Origin: Streptomyces gilvus
Lineage (GTDB): Bacteria; Actinomycetota; Actinomycetes; Streptomycetales; Streptomycetaceae
Direction: 5' to 3'
DNA length: 64,000 nucleotides
Assembly: GCF_022513565.1 (NCBI RefSeq)
Contig: NZ_JAKWBE010000037.1
Span: forward strand, 1-64,000
A program made the translations under genes and the position numbers. Positions within the stretch are counted from its first letter, which is position 1, and every line of letters begins with the position of its first letter. Positions 38,667 to 47,366 of the stretch are shown piece by piece. The notes beneath the pieces were generated by a model. It was not told the DNA's origin, made no database searches, and saw nothing but the letters and a program-made list of their open reading frames with translations.

Positions 38667-39176
38667 TCACTCCCCGGGTTCGACCAGCAGCCGCGCGTAG
38701 TTCGCCATCGAGCGCTGGTAGCGCGGCAGATGGGGGGCGAGGGCGCCCAGCACGAGGGAGAGGCCCTCGCGGTCCCGGCCGAGGCCGGACAGGCACAGCG
38801 CCAGACAGGCTCGTACCGCGTCGTCCAACTCGTCGGAGGGGGCGTCGAGTTCGGGCGTCAGCAGTTTGACGCCCTCCTCGGCCCGCCCGAGGTTGCGCAG
38901 CGAACTGGCCAGCTGGATCTTGGCCCGCCTGCCCTTGTACCCGCTGACCTCGCTCAGCCCCCCGTCCAGCGCCTCCCGGTACAGCGGGACCGCCTTGTCC
39001 GAGTGGCCCGTCGAGTCCCAGGCGCAGGCCCGCTCGAAGAGCCCCAGCGGACTGCCCTCCGGCAACTCGCCGGCGAGCGCGTCGATCACGGCCCGGAACT
39101 CCCCGGCGTCCTCCTCGGCGTAGTCGTCGAAGGCGGCCCAGGCGGCGGCCACGCGATCTTCCCAGTCCTGATCCAC
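38667..39176 (-). CDS. tetratricopeptide repeat protein
   Basis: This cytoplasmic helical protein of about 169 residues has TPR-like repeats (GSPLGLFERACAWDSTGHSDKAVPLYREAL, split here as GSPLGLFERACAWD and HSDKAVPLYREALDGG; then RAKIQLASSLRNLGRAEEGV; then AVRACLALCLSGLGRDREGL). It is a protein-interaction module with unknown partners. I chose the GTG at 39176 (VDQDWEDRVAAAW), where the homology should begin. The longer in-frame extension reads as noise. It is divergent from the lipoprotein gene at 39298. Confidence 0.8.
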   Translation of the reverse strand: MDQDWEDRVAAAWAAFDDYAEEDAGEFRAVIDALAGELPEGSPLGLFERACAWDSTGHSDKAVPLYREALDGGLSEVSGYKGRRAKIQLASSLRNLGRAEEGVKLLTPELDAPSDELDDAVRACLALCLSGLGRDREGLSLVLGALAPHLPRYQRSMANYARLLVEPGE

Positions 39177-39297
39177 GAACCGTACTTTCGCACACCCGTA
39201 CCCTGACTCCCACCGGATTTGAGCACCCCAGCCCTCACAGCCGTATGGAAGGGAACGGGCTCTTGGGCCCAGATGGCAGAGCGACCCGGAGGAACAG

Positions 39298-39717
39298 ATG
39301 AGGTTGACCCGACCGATGCTCGCCGTGGCCGGTGCCGCGGCCGTCCTGGCGTTGACGGGCTGCGGATCCGGAGACAGTGACGCGGCCGCCAAGGTGCCCG
39401 TCACCGCCACCGGCAGCCTGGAGAGCCTGGCCGCCAAGGCCAAGTGCAAGCCGGACATGCAGATCGACTCCGACGAGGTCCGTCAGGCCATCTGCAAGAC
39501 CGCCGACGGCAAGTACGTCTTCGCCACCTTCGCCACCGACCGCGGCCAGCGGGAGTGGATCAACGACGCGAAGGACTACGGCGGTTTCTACCTGGTGGGC
39601 CGCAAGTGGGTCGCCGTCGGCGAGGACAAGGTCGTCAAGGCGCTGCAGACCACGCTCGGCGGCGAGGAGGAGATCGGCACCGACCACAGCCAGCACGGTG
39701 GCGGCCACAGCGGCTGA
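39298..39717 (+). CDS. small conserved lipoprotein
   Basis: This 139-residue exported lipoprotein has signal MRLTRPMLAVAGAAAVLALTG followed by the lipobox Cys at 22 (TGCGSG). The mature part has two cysteines (KCKPD and AICKT) and a compact alpha-beta domain ending in a His-rich tail (DHSQHGGGHSG) that might bind metal. I do not recognise the family. The ATG follows CGGAGGAAC. It ends at a long hairpin shared with the converging DUF1996 gene. Confidence 0.85.
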   Translation: MRLTRPMLAVAGAAAVLALTGCGSGDSDAAAKVPVTATGSLESLAAKAKCKPDMQIDSDEVRQAICKTADGKYVFATFATDRGQREWINDAKDYGGFYLVGRKWVAVGEDKVVKALQTTLGGEEEIGTDHSQHGGGHSG

Positions 39718-39736
39718 ATCCCTGCTGCACACACCG

Positions 39737-39772
39737 GAAGGCCGGTGGCGGGAGATCCCGCCACCGGCCTTC
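39737..39772. terminator. bidirectional terminator, lipoprotein / DUF1996 genes
   Basis: A perfect 17-bp stem (GAAGGCCGGTGGCGGGA and its complement) with a 2-nt loop lies between the two converging genes. T residues follow it on the plus strand. Confidence 0.88.
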
Positions 39773-39797
39773 TTCGGTCGGTCACACGCTCAGTGGG

Positions 39798-41420
39798 TCA
39801 CTGGCACTGCCGGCCCTGGTTGATGCAGTTGGCGATGGTGGTCGCCAGGTTGTTCTTGAAGACCGCGATGAAGTCGTCGTGGTCCGTGGCCGCCTTGTGC
39901 AGCTGGTCCGGGAAGCCGTCCACCGCGTAGGCGTTCTTCACCTGGCCGTTCTGCAGGACCGGCGGGTTGATCTTGTACACCAGGCGCATCGTCAGCTGCG
40001 GGATCGCCTTGAAGCCGTTCTGGCAGTTGCCGTTGGCGTCGGCGAACGCGACGTGCGTCCGGTGGTTGGCGCTGTCGATGTTCTTGCCGTCCCAGCAGGA
40101 CTGGAAGGCGAACGTGCGGACCACGTTGCTGCCCTGCGGGCAGATCGGGTACTGCGTCGTCAGCTGGACCTTGTTCTCGAAACCGGTGCAGGACCAGTGC
40201 GCGTTGGCGTTCGCCAGACCGTTGGTGGTGGTCTTGGCGTCACCGGTGATGATGCGCAGGAACTGCGGCATCGCGGTGACCTTGCTGGTGGGCGAGCCGA
40301 CGTACTTGATCTCCGCCTGGACCGGCGTCAGGATCTTGCCGACGTTGCCCTCCTTGCCGCCGCCGTCCGCGTTCTGGTCGAAGTCCTGCGTACCGTCCTG
40401 GATACGCACCACCGGCCAGTAGTAGGCCGACAGGTCGCCCTGGTTCTGGCAGCTGGTCTGGTCCTGGATCAGCGAGTCGTTCGTCGCGAACGCGTTGACC
40501 TTCTGGTTGCCGACGTAGTCGTGCAGGTGGTGCGCGCCGTTGGTCACGCCGGGCGCCACGATGACGTTGTCGGTGTTGTGGTTCTTGTTCGCGTTGACAC
40601 CGCACTTGGTGGTGAAGGTGCCCTTCGAACCGTTGCCGTTGGCACGCGGCTTGGCGGCGACGTTCGGCTGGACCTTCGTGATGTCCACGAAGTCGGCCGC
40701 GACCGGACCGTTGCCGGCCTGACCGCCGATGTTCTGGGCACCGCCGGCCTGACCGTTGCCGGCCTGACCGTTGCCGGCCTGGCCGTTGCCGGCCTGGCCG
40801 TTGCCGGCCTGGCCGTTGCCGGCTTGACCGTTGCCGGCCTGGCCGTTGCCCTGCTGCTGGCCGCCGTTGTTCTGGCCGCCGTTCTGCTGCTGACCACCGT
40901 TGTTCTGCTGGCCGCCGTTGTTGCCCTGGCCGGCGGTGGTCTGGTTGGCGGTCATCGTCGTGCAGGCGGCGAGGGCCTGCAGCCCGGCCGCGTCGACCTG
41001 GCCGCCGACACGCTGGATGTCGATGCGGATCCGGTCGAGGGTCGCCGCCCGCTTCTCCTTGAGCGGGCCGACGATCGCGTTCTGCACGAAGCTGGCGTCC
41101 TGCGTCTGCGCCTGACGCGTGGAGGCGAGCCGGGCGTAGGCCTCGGTGACCTGCTTGTCGAGGTTCGCCAGCTCGGTCGCCACGCCCTGCTGTGCCTTGG
41201 CCGGCACGCTCGTCAGCTTCTGGCCGACGTCGGGGCAGGCGATGGTCGCCACCGTCGCGGCGGCGGCCTTGGTCTGGTTCTGCCCCGCGTTGTTGGACTC
41301 GTGCGCCGAGGCGTAGAAGTTCGCCCAGATCAGCCCGCCCCCACCGAGCGCTAGGGCCGCCGATGCGGCTATGGCCTTGGTGGCCAGCGGCGTGCGGCGT
41401 TTTCGATTGTTGCGTCCCAT
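39798..41420 (-). CDS. secreted DUF1996 protein with a QAGNG repeat linker
   Basis: This 540-residue secreted protein has a signal helix (KAIAASAALALGGGGLIWANF). A helical region of about 60-160 follows, bounded by cysteines (IACPDVGQ, LAACTTM). Then comes an N/G/Q-rich linker with about seven QAGNG units (about 190-230), and a DUF1996 domain from about 240 to the end (HHLHDYVGNQ, SCQNQGDLSAYYWP, CPQGSNVVRTFAF, SCWDGKNIDSANHRTHVAF). DUF1996 occurs in fungi and actinobacteria and its function is unknown. The His/Asp/Cys-rich core suggests a metal-binding or hydrolytic extracellular role. The ATG follows GAGGAG. Confidence 0.88.
   Translation of the reverse strand: MGRNNRKRRTPLATKAIAASAALALGGGGLIWANFYASAHESNNAGQNQTKAAAATVATIACPDVGQKLTSVPAKAQQGVATELANLDKQVTEAYARLASTRQAQTQDASFVQNAIVGPLKEKRAATLDRIRIDIQRVGGQVDAAGLQALAACTTMTANQTTAGQGNNGGQQNNGGQQQNGGQNNGGQQQGNGQAGNGQAGNGQAGNGQAGNGQAGNGQAGNGQAGGAQNIGGQAGNGPVAADFVDITKVQPNVAAKPRANGNGSKGTFTTKCGVNANKNHNTDNVIVAPGVTNGAHHLHDYVGNQKVNAFATNDSLIQDQTSCQNQGDLSAYYWPVVRIQDGTQDFDQNADGGGKEGNVGKILTPVQAEIKYVGSPTSKVTAMPQFLRIITGDAKTTTNGLANANAHWSCTGFENKVQLTTQYPICPQGSNVVRTFAFQSCWDGKNIDSANHRTHVAFADANGNCQNGFKAIPQLTMRLVYKINPPVLQNGQVKNAYAVDGFPDQLHKAATDHDDFIAVFKNNLATTIANCINQGRQCQ
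40730..40852. repeat. 15-bp coding tandem repeat (QAGNG)
   Basis: About seven copies of a 15-bp unit (GTTGCCGGCCTGACC or GGCC variants on the plus strand) encode (Q-A-G-N-G)n in the DUF1996 protein. They differ mainly at third bases, and repeat number could vary between strains. Confidence 0.85.
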
Positions 41421-41609
41421 GGAACTCCTCTGACTTCCTTGCGGGCTTGGCGGGGCATCGAGGCGCCCGACAGGAGTGAAGCGGCGTCCATTGATACGGG
41501 CGCCGCCTCAGGGGTGTTCAGCCACCCCACAAACAAATCAGAGGTTTACCAGTCCTTGGTGTCCCAACAGCCGCCTGAGCAGCAGAAGTTACGGAAAATC
41601 GCCGGTTCC

Positions 41610-42263
41610 TCACCGGCCCTGGTCCAGATAGGCGAGGACGGCCAGAACGCGACGATTGTCGTCGTCCGACACCTCCAGGTCCAGTTTGGCGAAGATGTTG
41701 GAGGTGTGCTTGGCGATCGCCCGTTCTGTCACCACCAGCTGCCCGGCGATCGCCGCGTTGGACCGTCCCTGCGCCATCAGCTCCAGCACCTCCAGCTCAC
41801 GCGGGGTCAGCCGGGCCAGCGGCCGGTCGTCGGCGGCCCGCCGGGACAGCAGCTGCTGGATCACCTGCGGATCCATCGCGGTACCGCCCCCCGCCACCCT
41901 GCGTACGGCGTCCACGAACTGCTCCGCGTCGAACACCCGGTCCTTGAGGAGGTACCCCACCCCGCCGCTGCCGTCCGCCAGCAGTTCACGCGCGTACAGC
42001 TGCTCCACGTGCTGCGAGAGCACCAGCACCGGCAGCCCGGGTCTGTTCCGGCGTGCCTGGAGCGCGCACTGCAGCCCCTCGTCGGTGTGGGTCGGCGGCA
42101 GCCGTACGTCGACCACGGCGACGTCCGGCTCCAGCTCGGCCAGCGCGCGGGTGAGCTCGGGGCCGGACTCGACGGCGGCGGCGATCTCGAAGTCGTGGGC
42201 CTCCAGCAGACGGACCAGTCCGTCCCGCAGCAGGAAGAGGTCTTCGGCTAGGACAACGCGCAA
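41610..42263 (-). CDS. LuxR/NarL family response regulator
   Basis: This 217-residue regulator has a receiver domain (VVLAEDLFLLRDGLVRLL; phospho-Asp in VAVVDVRLPP; Lys in YLLKDRV) and a C-terminal LuxR helix-turn-helix (LTPRELEVLELMAQGRSNAAIAGQL, split here as LTPRELEVLELMAQG and RSNAAIAGQL). It starts with TTG, preceded by GGAG at 5 nt, inside the last codons of the sensor kinase gene (16-bp overlap), so translation is coupled. The kinase phosphorylates it. The gene downstream on the same strand, DUF1996, is a candidate target only by position. Confidence 0.9.
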   Translation of the reverse strand: MRVVLAEDLFLLRDGLVRLLEAHDFEIAAAVESGPELTRALAELEPDVAVVDVRLPPTHTDEGLQCALQARRNRPGLPVLVLSQHVEQLYARELLADGSGGVGYLLKDRVFDAEQFVDAVRRVAGGGTAMDPQVIQQLLSRRAADDRPLARLTPRELEVLELMAQGRSNAAIAGQLVVTERAIAKHTSNIFAKLDLEVSDDDNRRVLAVLAYLDQGR

Positions 42264-43513
42264 GGGATCTCCATGGTGACCATGGTGGGACCGCCGGCGG
42301 GAGAGCTGACGGCGAGGACGCCGTCGAATGTACCCAGCCGCCGCTCCACCCCGGCCAGCCCCGAACCGGCCCCGATCACCGCACCGCCCTTGCCGTTGTC
42401 CGTGACGGTCACCCGCAGCCGCTCGTCCTCGTGGTGCAGGTCGACCCAGATCCGGTCCGCGCCGGAGTGCTTGACCGCGTTGGTGAGGACCTCGCTGACC
42501 GCGAAGTAGGCGGCCGCCTCCACCGGCGCCTCGGCCCGCCCGCCCAACTCGACGTTCACCTCGGTGGGGACGGGCAGCCGCAGCGCCAACGCCCGTACGG
42601 CGTCGCCCAGTCCGCGTTCGGCGAGCACCGGCGGATGGATGCCGCGCACCAGCTCCCTGAGCTCGGCCAGCGCGTCCACCGAGGACTGCCGGGCCTGCGC
42701 GAGCAACTGCTTGGCCTTCGCCGGGTCCTTGTCCAGGAGCGTCTCGATCGTGCCCAGGTCCATCCCCATCGCCACCAGCCGCGCCTGCGCCCCGTCGTGC
42801 AGGTCCCGTTCGATGCGCCGCAGTTCGGCCGCCGAGGAGTCCACGGCGTCCCTGCGCGTCTCGGTCAGCACCCGCACCCGCTCGGCCAGTTCACGCTGAC
42901 TGGCGCCCAGTACGGAACGGGTGAGCCTGAAGTGGGCGGTCACCAGCCGCGGCGCGAGGGGAGTGAGGGCGAGCAGCGCCAGGGCCAGCGCGCCGGCGCC
43001 GAACGCGGAGGACTGGTCGGTGACATGGACGAACCCGTACCAGTACCCGCCCCAGTGGGACAGGGGCCGCCACAGCCCGGCCGCGACCGCGATCCCCTCC
43101 AGCGGGTAGAAGAGCAGCACCGCCGGCAGCAGCGCGGTGACGTACCCCGCCGTCATGTCCACCTGGAGCCACCGCAGGTCCCGCCACACGGCCGGGTCGC
43201 GCAGCATGGCGTACGTCCGCGTCCAGGGCCTGCCCTCGGGCACCGGCCGGTACGCCGACGGGATCAGCACCCCGCACCACTCGGCCGCCACCACCCGCCG
43301 CCAGTCCGCGAACGCCCGCACCCGGTCCAGCACCCACGGGGTCGTGACCAGCCCGATCCCGACCGGGATGAGCGAGATGGACACGAGCGCGAGGGTGAAT
43401 CCCAGCACCGCCCCCGGAAGACTCACCAGAGCCAGCACGAACCCCCGCCCCGCCGCGACGACGACGTCCCGGGCCCTCGTGGAAAGAGAGCCGCTTTTCG
43501 TGTTGGTGTTCAT
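42248..43513 (-). CDS. sensor histidine kinase (HisKA_3 type)
   Basis: This 421-residue membrane kinase has at least four N-terminal helices (GFVLALVSLPGAVLGFTLAL, LPAVLLFYPLEGIAVAAGL, AFGAGALALALLALTPL and others), which form the sensor. The HisKA_3 helix carries the phospho-acceptor His in RRIERDLHDGAQARLVAMG. The ATPase domain shows EVLTNAVKHSGA and GAGSGLAGVERRL. The ATG at 43513 was chosen over an upstream in-frame extension. The cognate regulator overlaps its 3' end. The signal is unknown. Confidence 0.9.
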   Translation of the reverse strand: MNTNTKSGSLSTRARDVVVAAGRGFVLALVSLPGAVLGFTLALVSISLIPVGIGLVTTPWVLDRVRAFADWRRVVAAEWCGVLIPSAYRPVPEGRPWTRTYAMLRDPAVWRDLRWLQVDMTAGYVTALLPAVLLFYPLEGIAVAAGLWRPLSHWGGYWYGFVHVTDQSSAFGAGALALALLALTPLAPRLVTAHFRLTRSVLGASQRELAERVRVLTETRRDAVDSSAAELRRIERDLHDGAQARLVAMGMDLGTIETLLDKDPAKAKQLLAQARQSSVDALAELRELVRGIHPPVLAERGLGDAVRALALRLPVPTEVNVELGGRAEAPVEAAAYFAVSEVLTNAVKHSGADRIWVDLHHEDERLRVTVTDNGKGGAVIGAGSGLAGVERRLGTFDGVLAVSSPAGGPTMVTMEIPCALS

Positions 43514-43607
43514 GACAGCAGTCTCGCTGGCTTGTGAGCCGGGGTCACGGGGCCGGACCCCCCGCTCCCGGGGTGGTGCCAGATACACCGCCGGGAACGG
43601 GGTCCGG

Positions 43608-44603
43608 TCACTGACCGGCCAGCACCTTCGCCTCCACTACCGGATCCAGCCCGACCGACGGCCGGTCCGCCCGCTGCGGGGCCCTTCCCCCGATCTCCTG
43701 AAGCCAGGCCCAGGTGTCGGCGACGGTCTCCGCCACGGGTCGGCACCTCAACCCCGCCCCCACCGCCCGGGACACGTCCGCGGAGTGCAGGAAGTCATGC
43801 AGGTCACTCCCCGCCGGCACCCACACCGGCAACTGCGTCCACGGTTCGATCCCGGCGTCGAGGACCACCTCCGGCTCCACCCACCGCAGTTGTGCCGTCC
43901 CCCCGGTCACCTCCGCGCAGGCCTCCAGCAACGACCCCATCGTGGCGTGCCCCTGAGGACTCATCAGGTTGTACGGCCCCTGCGGCTCCCGCTCGGCAGC
44001 CCCCAGCACCCACTCGGCCAGGTCCCGCACATCCACGTACTGCAGCGGCAGCTCCCGTGGCCCCGGCGCCAGCACCGGCCCGCCCCGCGCGATCCGCCCC
44101 AGCCACCACGGCAGCCGCCCGATGTTCTCGTACGGGCCGAGGATCAGCCCGGCCCGCACCAGCACGGAACGGTCCGCGCCGAACGCGTCCACGACCGCGA
44201 GCTCGGCACCGCGCTTGTCGCGCGCGTAGTCCGTGCCGTCGGCGTCGGGCTCGGCGCCCTCGACCAGCGGCACGCCCTCGTCGTACCCGGCCGGCGCGGG
44301 CCAGGCGTACACCGAGCAGGTGGACACGTACACATAGCGTCCGGCGCGGCCCCGCAGCAGCCGCGCCGACTCGTGCACCGCCCGGGGCGCCGCCGACCAG
44401 GTGTCGACGACGACGTCCCAGGTGCCCTCCGCGAGGGCGGCGAGCCCGTCGGCCTGGGTGCGGTCGCCCCGCAGGGCCCGCACACCGGCCGGGGGCCGCT
44501 GCCGCCCCCGGTTGAGGACGGTCACCTCCCAGCCGCGCCCGAGGGCCGCCTCGACGACGGCCCGTCCCGCGAACTCCGTACCACCCAGCACCAGAAGTCT
44601 CAT
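43608..44603 (-). CDS. NAD-dependent epimerase/dehydratase (extended SDR)
   Basis: This 331-residue protein has a Rossmann dinucleotide site at the start (MRLLVLGGTEFAGRAVVEAAL) and an SDR active site region (VSTCSVYAW, then the YARDKRGAE Tyr/Lys pair). It resembles the Streptomyces branch related to isoflavone reductase or mRNA-binding Rossmann proteins (PLQYVDVRDLAEWVL). The substrate is unknown. It probably acts on a sugar nucleotide or a small aromatic compound. Confidence 0.85.
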   Translation of the reverse strand: MRLLVLGGTEFAGRAVVEAALGRGWEVTVLNRGRQRPPAGVRALRGDRTQADGLAALAEGTWDVVVDTWSAAPRAVHESARLLRGRAGRYVYVSTCSVYAWPAPAGYDEGVPLVEGAEPDADGTDYARDKRGAELAVVDAFGADRSVLVRAGLILGPYENIGRLPWWLGRIARGGPVLAPGPRELPLQYVDVRDLAEWVLGAAEREPQGPYNLMSPQGHATMGSLLEACAEVTGGTAQLRWVEPEVVLDAGIEPWTQLPVWVPAGSDLHDFLHSADVSRAVGAGLRCRPVAETVADTWAWLQEIGGRAPQRADRPSVGLDPVVEAKVLAGQ

Positions 44604-44660
44604 ACCGGTGACTGTGCCCGGCCCGTCCGCGGGAGGGAACCGCGCTCTGCCGTCAGCAGA

Positions 44661-45242
44661 TCAACGGCCCGTCGGCGGGGTGTACTTGTAGCCGACCCGG
44701 CGGACCGTCTGGATCGCCTGCCGGTACTCGGCGCCCAGCTTGCGGCGCAGCCGGGCGATGTGGACGTCGACCGTACGGCCGTCGCCCACGTGGCCGTAGC
44801 CCCACACGGTGGTGACCAGCTGGTCGCGGGTGTGCACCCGGCCGGGGTGCGCGACCAGGTGGGCGAGCAGCTCGAACTCCAGGTAGGTCAGGTCGAGTTC
44901 GCGCCCGTCCACGGAGGCGGTGCGCTGCACGGGGTCGACCCGGACGAGCGCCTCGGTCTCGGGACCGGCCTCCGCCGTGTCGGCGGGGTCCGCCGCGGCG
45001 AGGCCGGCCGGGGCGAGGTGCGGCCGGTCGGCGGGGATGAGGACGAGGTAGCCCACCATCGGCGGCTGTCCGGGCAGCGTGGGCAGGGTGTGCTGGGGCG
45101 CGGGCAGCCAGGTGGCGCCCGGCGGCAGGAACTCCGCCACGTCGATCACCTCGTCCCGGTCCACGGCCCGCAGACGGTGCCGGGAGCCGGTGGGGGAGGG
45201 GGTGTCGAGCGTCGCGGTGGGTACGGAACGCATGATCGCCAT
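44661..45242 (-). CDS. OmpR-like winged-helix regulator without a receiver domain
   Basis: This 193-residue protein ends in a PhoB/OmpR-type DNA-binding domain (about 100-190: LTYLEFELLAHLVAHPGRVH, TRDQLVTTVWGYGHVGDGRT, VDVHIARLRRKLG, VRRVGYKY). The N-terminal 90 residues do not form a receiver, since no phospho-Asp site is seen. It is a stand-alone regulator controlled by something other than phosphorylation. The first ATG was used. A second ATG three codons later is also possible. Streptomyces carry such a gene beside glnII. Confidence 0.87.
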   Translation of the reverse strand: MAIMRSVPTATLDTPSPTGSRHRLRAVDRDEVIDVAEFLPPGATWLPAPQHTLPTLPGQPPMVGYLVLIPADRPHLAPAGLAAADPADTAEAGPETEALVRVDPVQRTASVDGRELDLTYLEFELLAHLVAHPGRVHTRDQLVTTVWGYGHVGDGRTVDVHIARLRRKLGAEYRQAIQTVRRVGYKYTPPTGR

Positions 45243-45618
45243 GAGAGGTCAGCTCTTTCGCGCGAGAGGTTCGTCGGAGGGGACGTACTCGTTCGCGTCG
45301 GCCGAAGACCGTGTACGGCTGAGGACCTGTACGGCTTTAGAGGGCCGGCGCGTTCGTCGCGCGGCAACACACCCGGTCGAAGTCGTGGTGCTGACGGGAA
45401 GGCCAGAACGGCTCGAGGTCGGGGCGACCCGTCGCGGTGTGGTTCTGGAAGCCGGCCATGGGCCCATTGAAGCAGACACCGGCCCTCACGAGGAGACTCC
45501 TCTCACTGCTTGGACGTTTCCTTGACATGAAGTCGCCGGTGCCCGCCCGCCGAGGACGCCGAACGCCAGGGGGCGCCCACCGTGACGGTGGGCGCCCCCT
45601 GGGCGGAACTTGAGCGGA
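45243..45618. other. intergenic region winged-helix gene / glnII
   Basis: This 376-bp spacer carries the winged-helix gene promoter on its left and the glnII terminator on its right. I see no additional gene or strong repeat. Confidence 0.5.
45566..45602 (-). terminator. terminator of glnII
   Basis: An 18-bp complementary pair (CCAGGGGGCGCCCACCGT and its reverse) folds into a very stable hairpin 17 bp past the glnII stop. Confidence 0.88.
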
Positions 45619-46650
45619 TCAGACCTGGCCGGCCTTCTCCAGGGCGGAGCAGCAGGTGTCGACGAGCAGCCGGGTCACGACGTACGGGTCGACGTTGGCG
45701 TTCGGGCGGCGGTCCTCGATGTAGCCCTTGCCGTCCTTCTCGACCTGCCAGGGGATACGGACCGAGGCGCCGCGGTTGGAGACGCCGTAGGAGTACTCGT
45801 TCCACGGGGCGGTCTCGTGCAGGCCGGTCAGCCGGTCGTCGATGCCGGCGCCGTAGTTCTTGACGTGGTCGAGCGGCTTGGAGCCCTCGCCCAGCGACTC
45901 GGCGGCGGTGATGATCGCGTCGTAGCCCTCGCGCATCGCCTTGGTGGAGAAGTTGGTGTGCGCGCCGGCGCCGTTCCAGTCGCCCTTCACCGGCTTCGGG
46001 TCCAGCGTCGCGGCGACGCCGAAGTCCTCGGCGGTGCGGTAGAGCAGCCAGCGGGCGATCCACAGCTGGTCCGAGACCTCGAGCGGGGCCAGCGGGCCGA
46101 CCTGGAACTCCCACTGGCCGGGCATGACCTCGGCGTTGATGCCGGAGATGCCCAGGCCCGCCTTCAGGCAGTTGTCCAGGTGCGCCTCGACGACGTCACG
46201 GCCGAAGATCTCGTCCGCGCCGACACCGCAGTAGTAGCCGCCCTGCGGGGCCGGGAAGCCGCCCTTGGGGAAGCCGAGCGGGTAGCCGTCCTGGAAGAAG
46301 GTGTACTCCTGCTCGATACCGAAGATCGGCTCCTGCGCGGCGAACTTCTCCGCGACCTCGGCCAGCGCGGCACGGGTGTTGGACTCGTGCGGCGTCATGT
46401 CGATGTCGAGGACCTCGCACATGACGAGGACGTCGTTCCCGCCGCGGATCGGGTCGGGGCAGGTGAAGACCGGCTTGAGGACACGGTCCGAGGCGTGGCC
46501 CTCGGCCTGGTTGGTGGAGGACCCGTCGAAGCCCCAGATCGGCAGCGCGTCCAGACCGGCGGGCTCACCCGCGATGATCTTCGTCTTGGAACGGAGCTTG
46601 GCGGTCGGCTGGGTGCCGTCGATCCAGATGTACTCAGCCTTGAAGGTCAC
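45619..46650 (-). CDS. glnII: glutamine synthetase type II (GSII)
   Basis: This eukaryote-like, heat-labile glutamine synthetase of 343 residues makes glutamine from glutamate, ammonia and ATP. Hallmarks are AEYIWIDG, GFDGSSTNQAEG, FGIEQEYTFF, NAEVMPGQWEFQVG, GAGAHTNFST and NRGASVRIP. GSII is not adenylylated by GlnE. In Streptomyces it is transcriptionally controlled by GlnR. The start is the GTG at 46650, preceded by AAGGAAG. A longer in-frame extension is not supported. A GlnR-type site may lie about 120 bp upstream. Confidence 0.96.
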   Translation of the reverse strand: MTFKAEYIWIDGTQPTAKLRSKTKIIAGEPAGLDALPIWGFDGSSTNQAEGHASDRVLKPVFTCPDPIRGGNDVLVMCEVLDIDMTPHESNTRAALAEVAEKFAAQEPIFGIEQEYTFFQDGYPLGFPKGGFPAPQGGYYCGVGADEIFGRDVVEAHLDNCLKAGLGISGINAEVMPGQWEFQVGPLAPLEVSDQLWIARWLLYRTAEDFGVAATLDPKPVKGDWNGAGAHTNFSTKAMREGYDAIITAAESLGEGSKPLDHVKNYGAGIDDRLTGLHETAPWNEYSYGVSNRGASVRIPWQVEKDGKGYIEDRRPNANVDPYVVTRLLVDTCCSALEKAGQV

Positions 46651-46771
46651 GGGCCACTTCCTTCGGGGGTGTGTCTGACGCACTTGCGGGTGCTGCGGCG
46701 CTGCGGCACTGGGGCGCCGCGGTGATGCCCGCGAGCCTGTCAACAGGCGATTTCCCGTCGATTGCTCGAAT

Positions 46772-46787
46772 GTGAACCCCGTGTTAC
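46772..46787. promoter_or_regulatory. possible GlnR site of glnII
   Basis: On the minus strand this reads GTAAC-n6-TTCAC, that is AC-n9-AC, which fits the actinobacterial GlnR pattern loosely. It lies 122-137 bp upstream of the glnII start. The second half is not the usual GaAAc. Confidence 0.4.
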
Positions 46788-46833
46788 CGGGCAGTGGTGT
46801 GGCGCGATTCACGGTGTGAGACGGCCATCCCGC

Positions 46834-47283
46834 TCAGTCCTCCCCGCCTGCCGCCTCCCGCACCCCCTCCAGGAACCCCCGGATCGCGGCCAGCTCCCGC
46901 TCGTCGTACACACGCAGGAGTTCCACCACGCGGCCGATGAGCGGCCCGAAATGCTCCCACCCGAGCGCGACGGCCCGCTCGTCCACCTCGACGAGCACCT
47001 TGCGCCGGTCTCCGGCCGCCCGCACCCGCCGCACATGCCCCGCCCGCTCCAGCCGGTCGACCAGCGCCGTGGTCCCCGCCGAGTTCAGCCCGAGCCCGGC
47101 CCCGAGCCGCCCGGCCGTCATCTCCTCACCGGCCCGGGAGGCGTCCATCAGCGCGATCAGGGCGCGCACGTCGGTGGGGTGCATGCCGGTGCGGGCCGCG
47201 AACCGCGCGCTGTGCAGGCCCAGTTCGACGACCGTCGCGCGCAGCAGATGGACGAGCTCCAGCTCCGGGTCCTGGGGCCGCAT
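46834..47283 (-). CDS. MarR family transcriptional regulator
   Basis: This 149-residue winged-helix regulator has helix-turn-helix AGRLGAGLGLNSAGTTALVDRL and a wing with DRRKVLVEVDE. The ATG at 47283 follows CCGGAG. A TTG ten codons upstream is less likely. It is divergent from an alpha/beta hydrolase gene, with a perfect 17-bp palindrome between them, so it probably represses itself and the hydrolase and responds to a small molecule. Confidence 0.9.
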   Translation of the reverse strand: MRPQDPELELVHLLRATVVELGLHSARFAARTGMHPTDVRALIALMDASRAGEEMTAGRLGAGLGLNSAGTTALVDRLERAGHVRRVRAAGDRRKVLVEVDERAVALGWEHFGPLIGRVVELLRVYDERELAAIRGFLEGVREAAGGED

Positions 47284-47315
47284 GTGCTTCTCCGGTATCG
47301 TCTCGCTCAACAAGA

Positions 47316-47332
47316 ATCTCGCTGAGCGAGAT
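47316..47332. promoter_or_regulatory. MarR operator (perfect palindrome)
   Basis: ATCTCGCT-G-AGCGAGAT is perfectly symmetrical and lies between the divergent MarR and hydrolase genes, 34 bp before each start. It is A+T-flanked, as promoters here are. This is the standard layout for MarR autoregulation. Confidence 0.8.
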
Positions 47333-47366
47333 AATAGCCGAGCGGGATGACAGGGGAGGCGTGACC

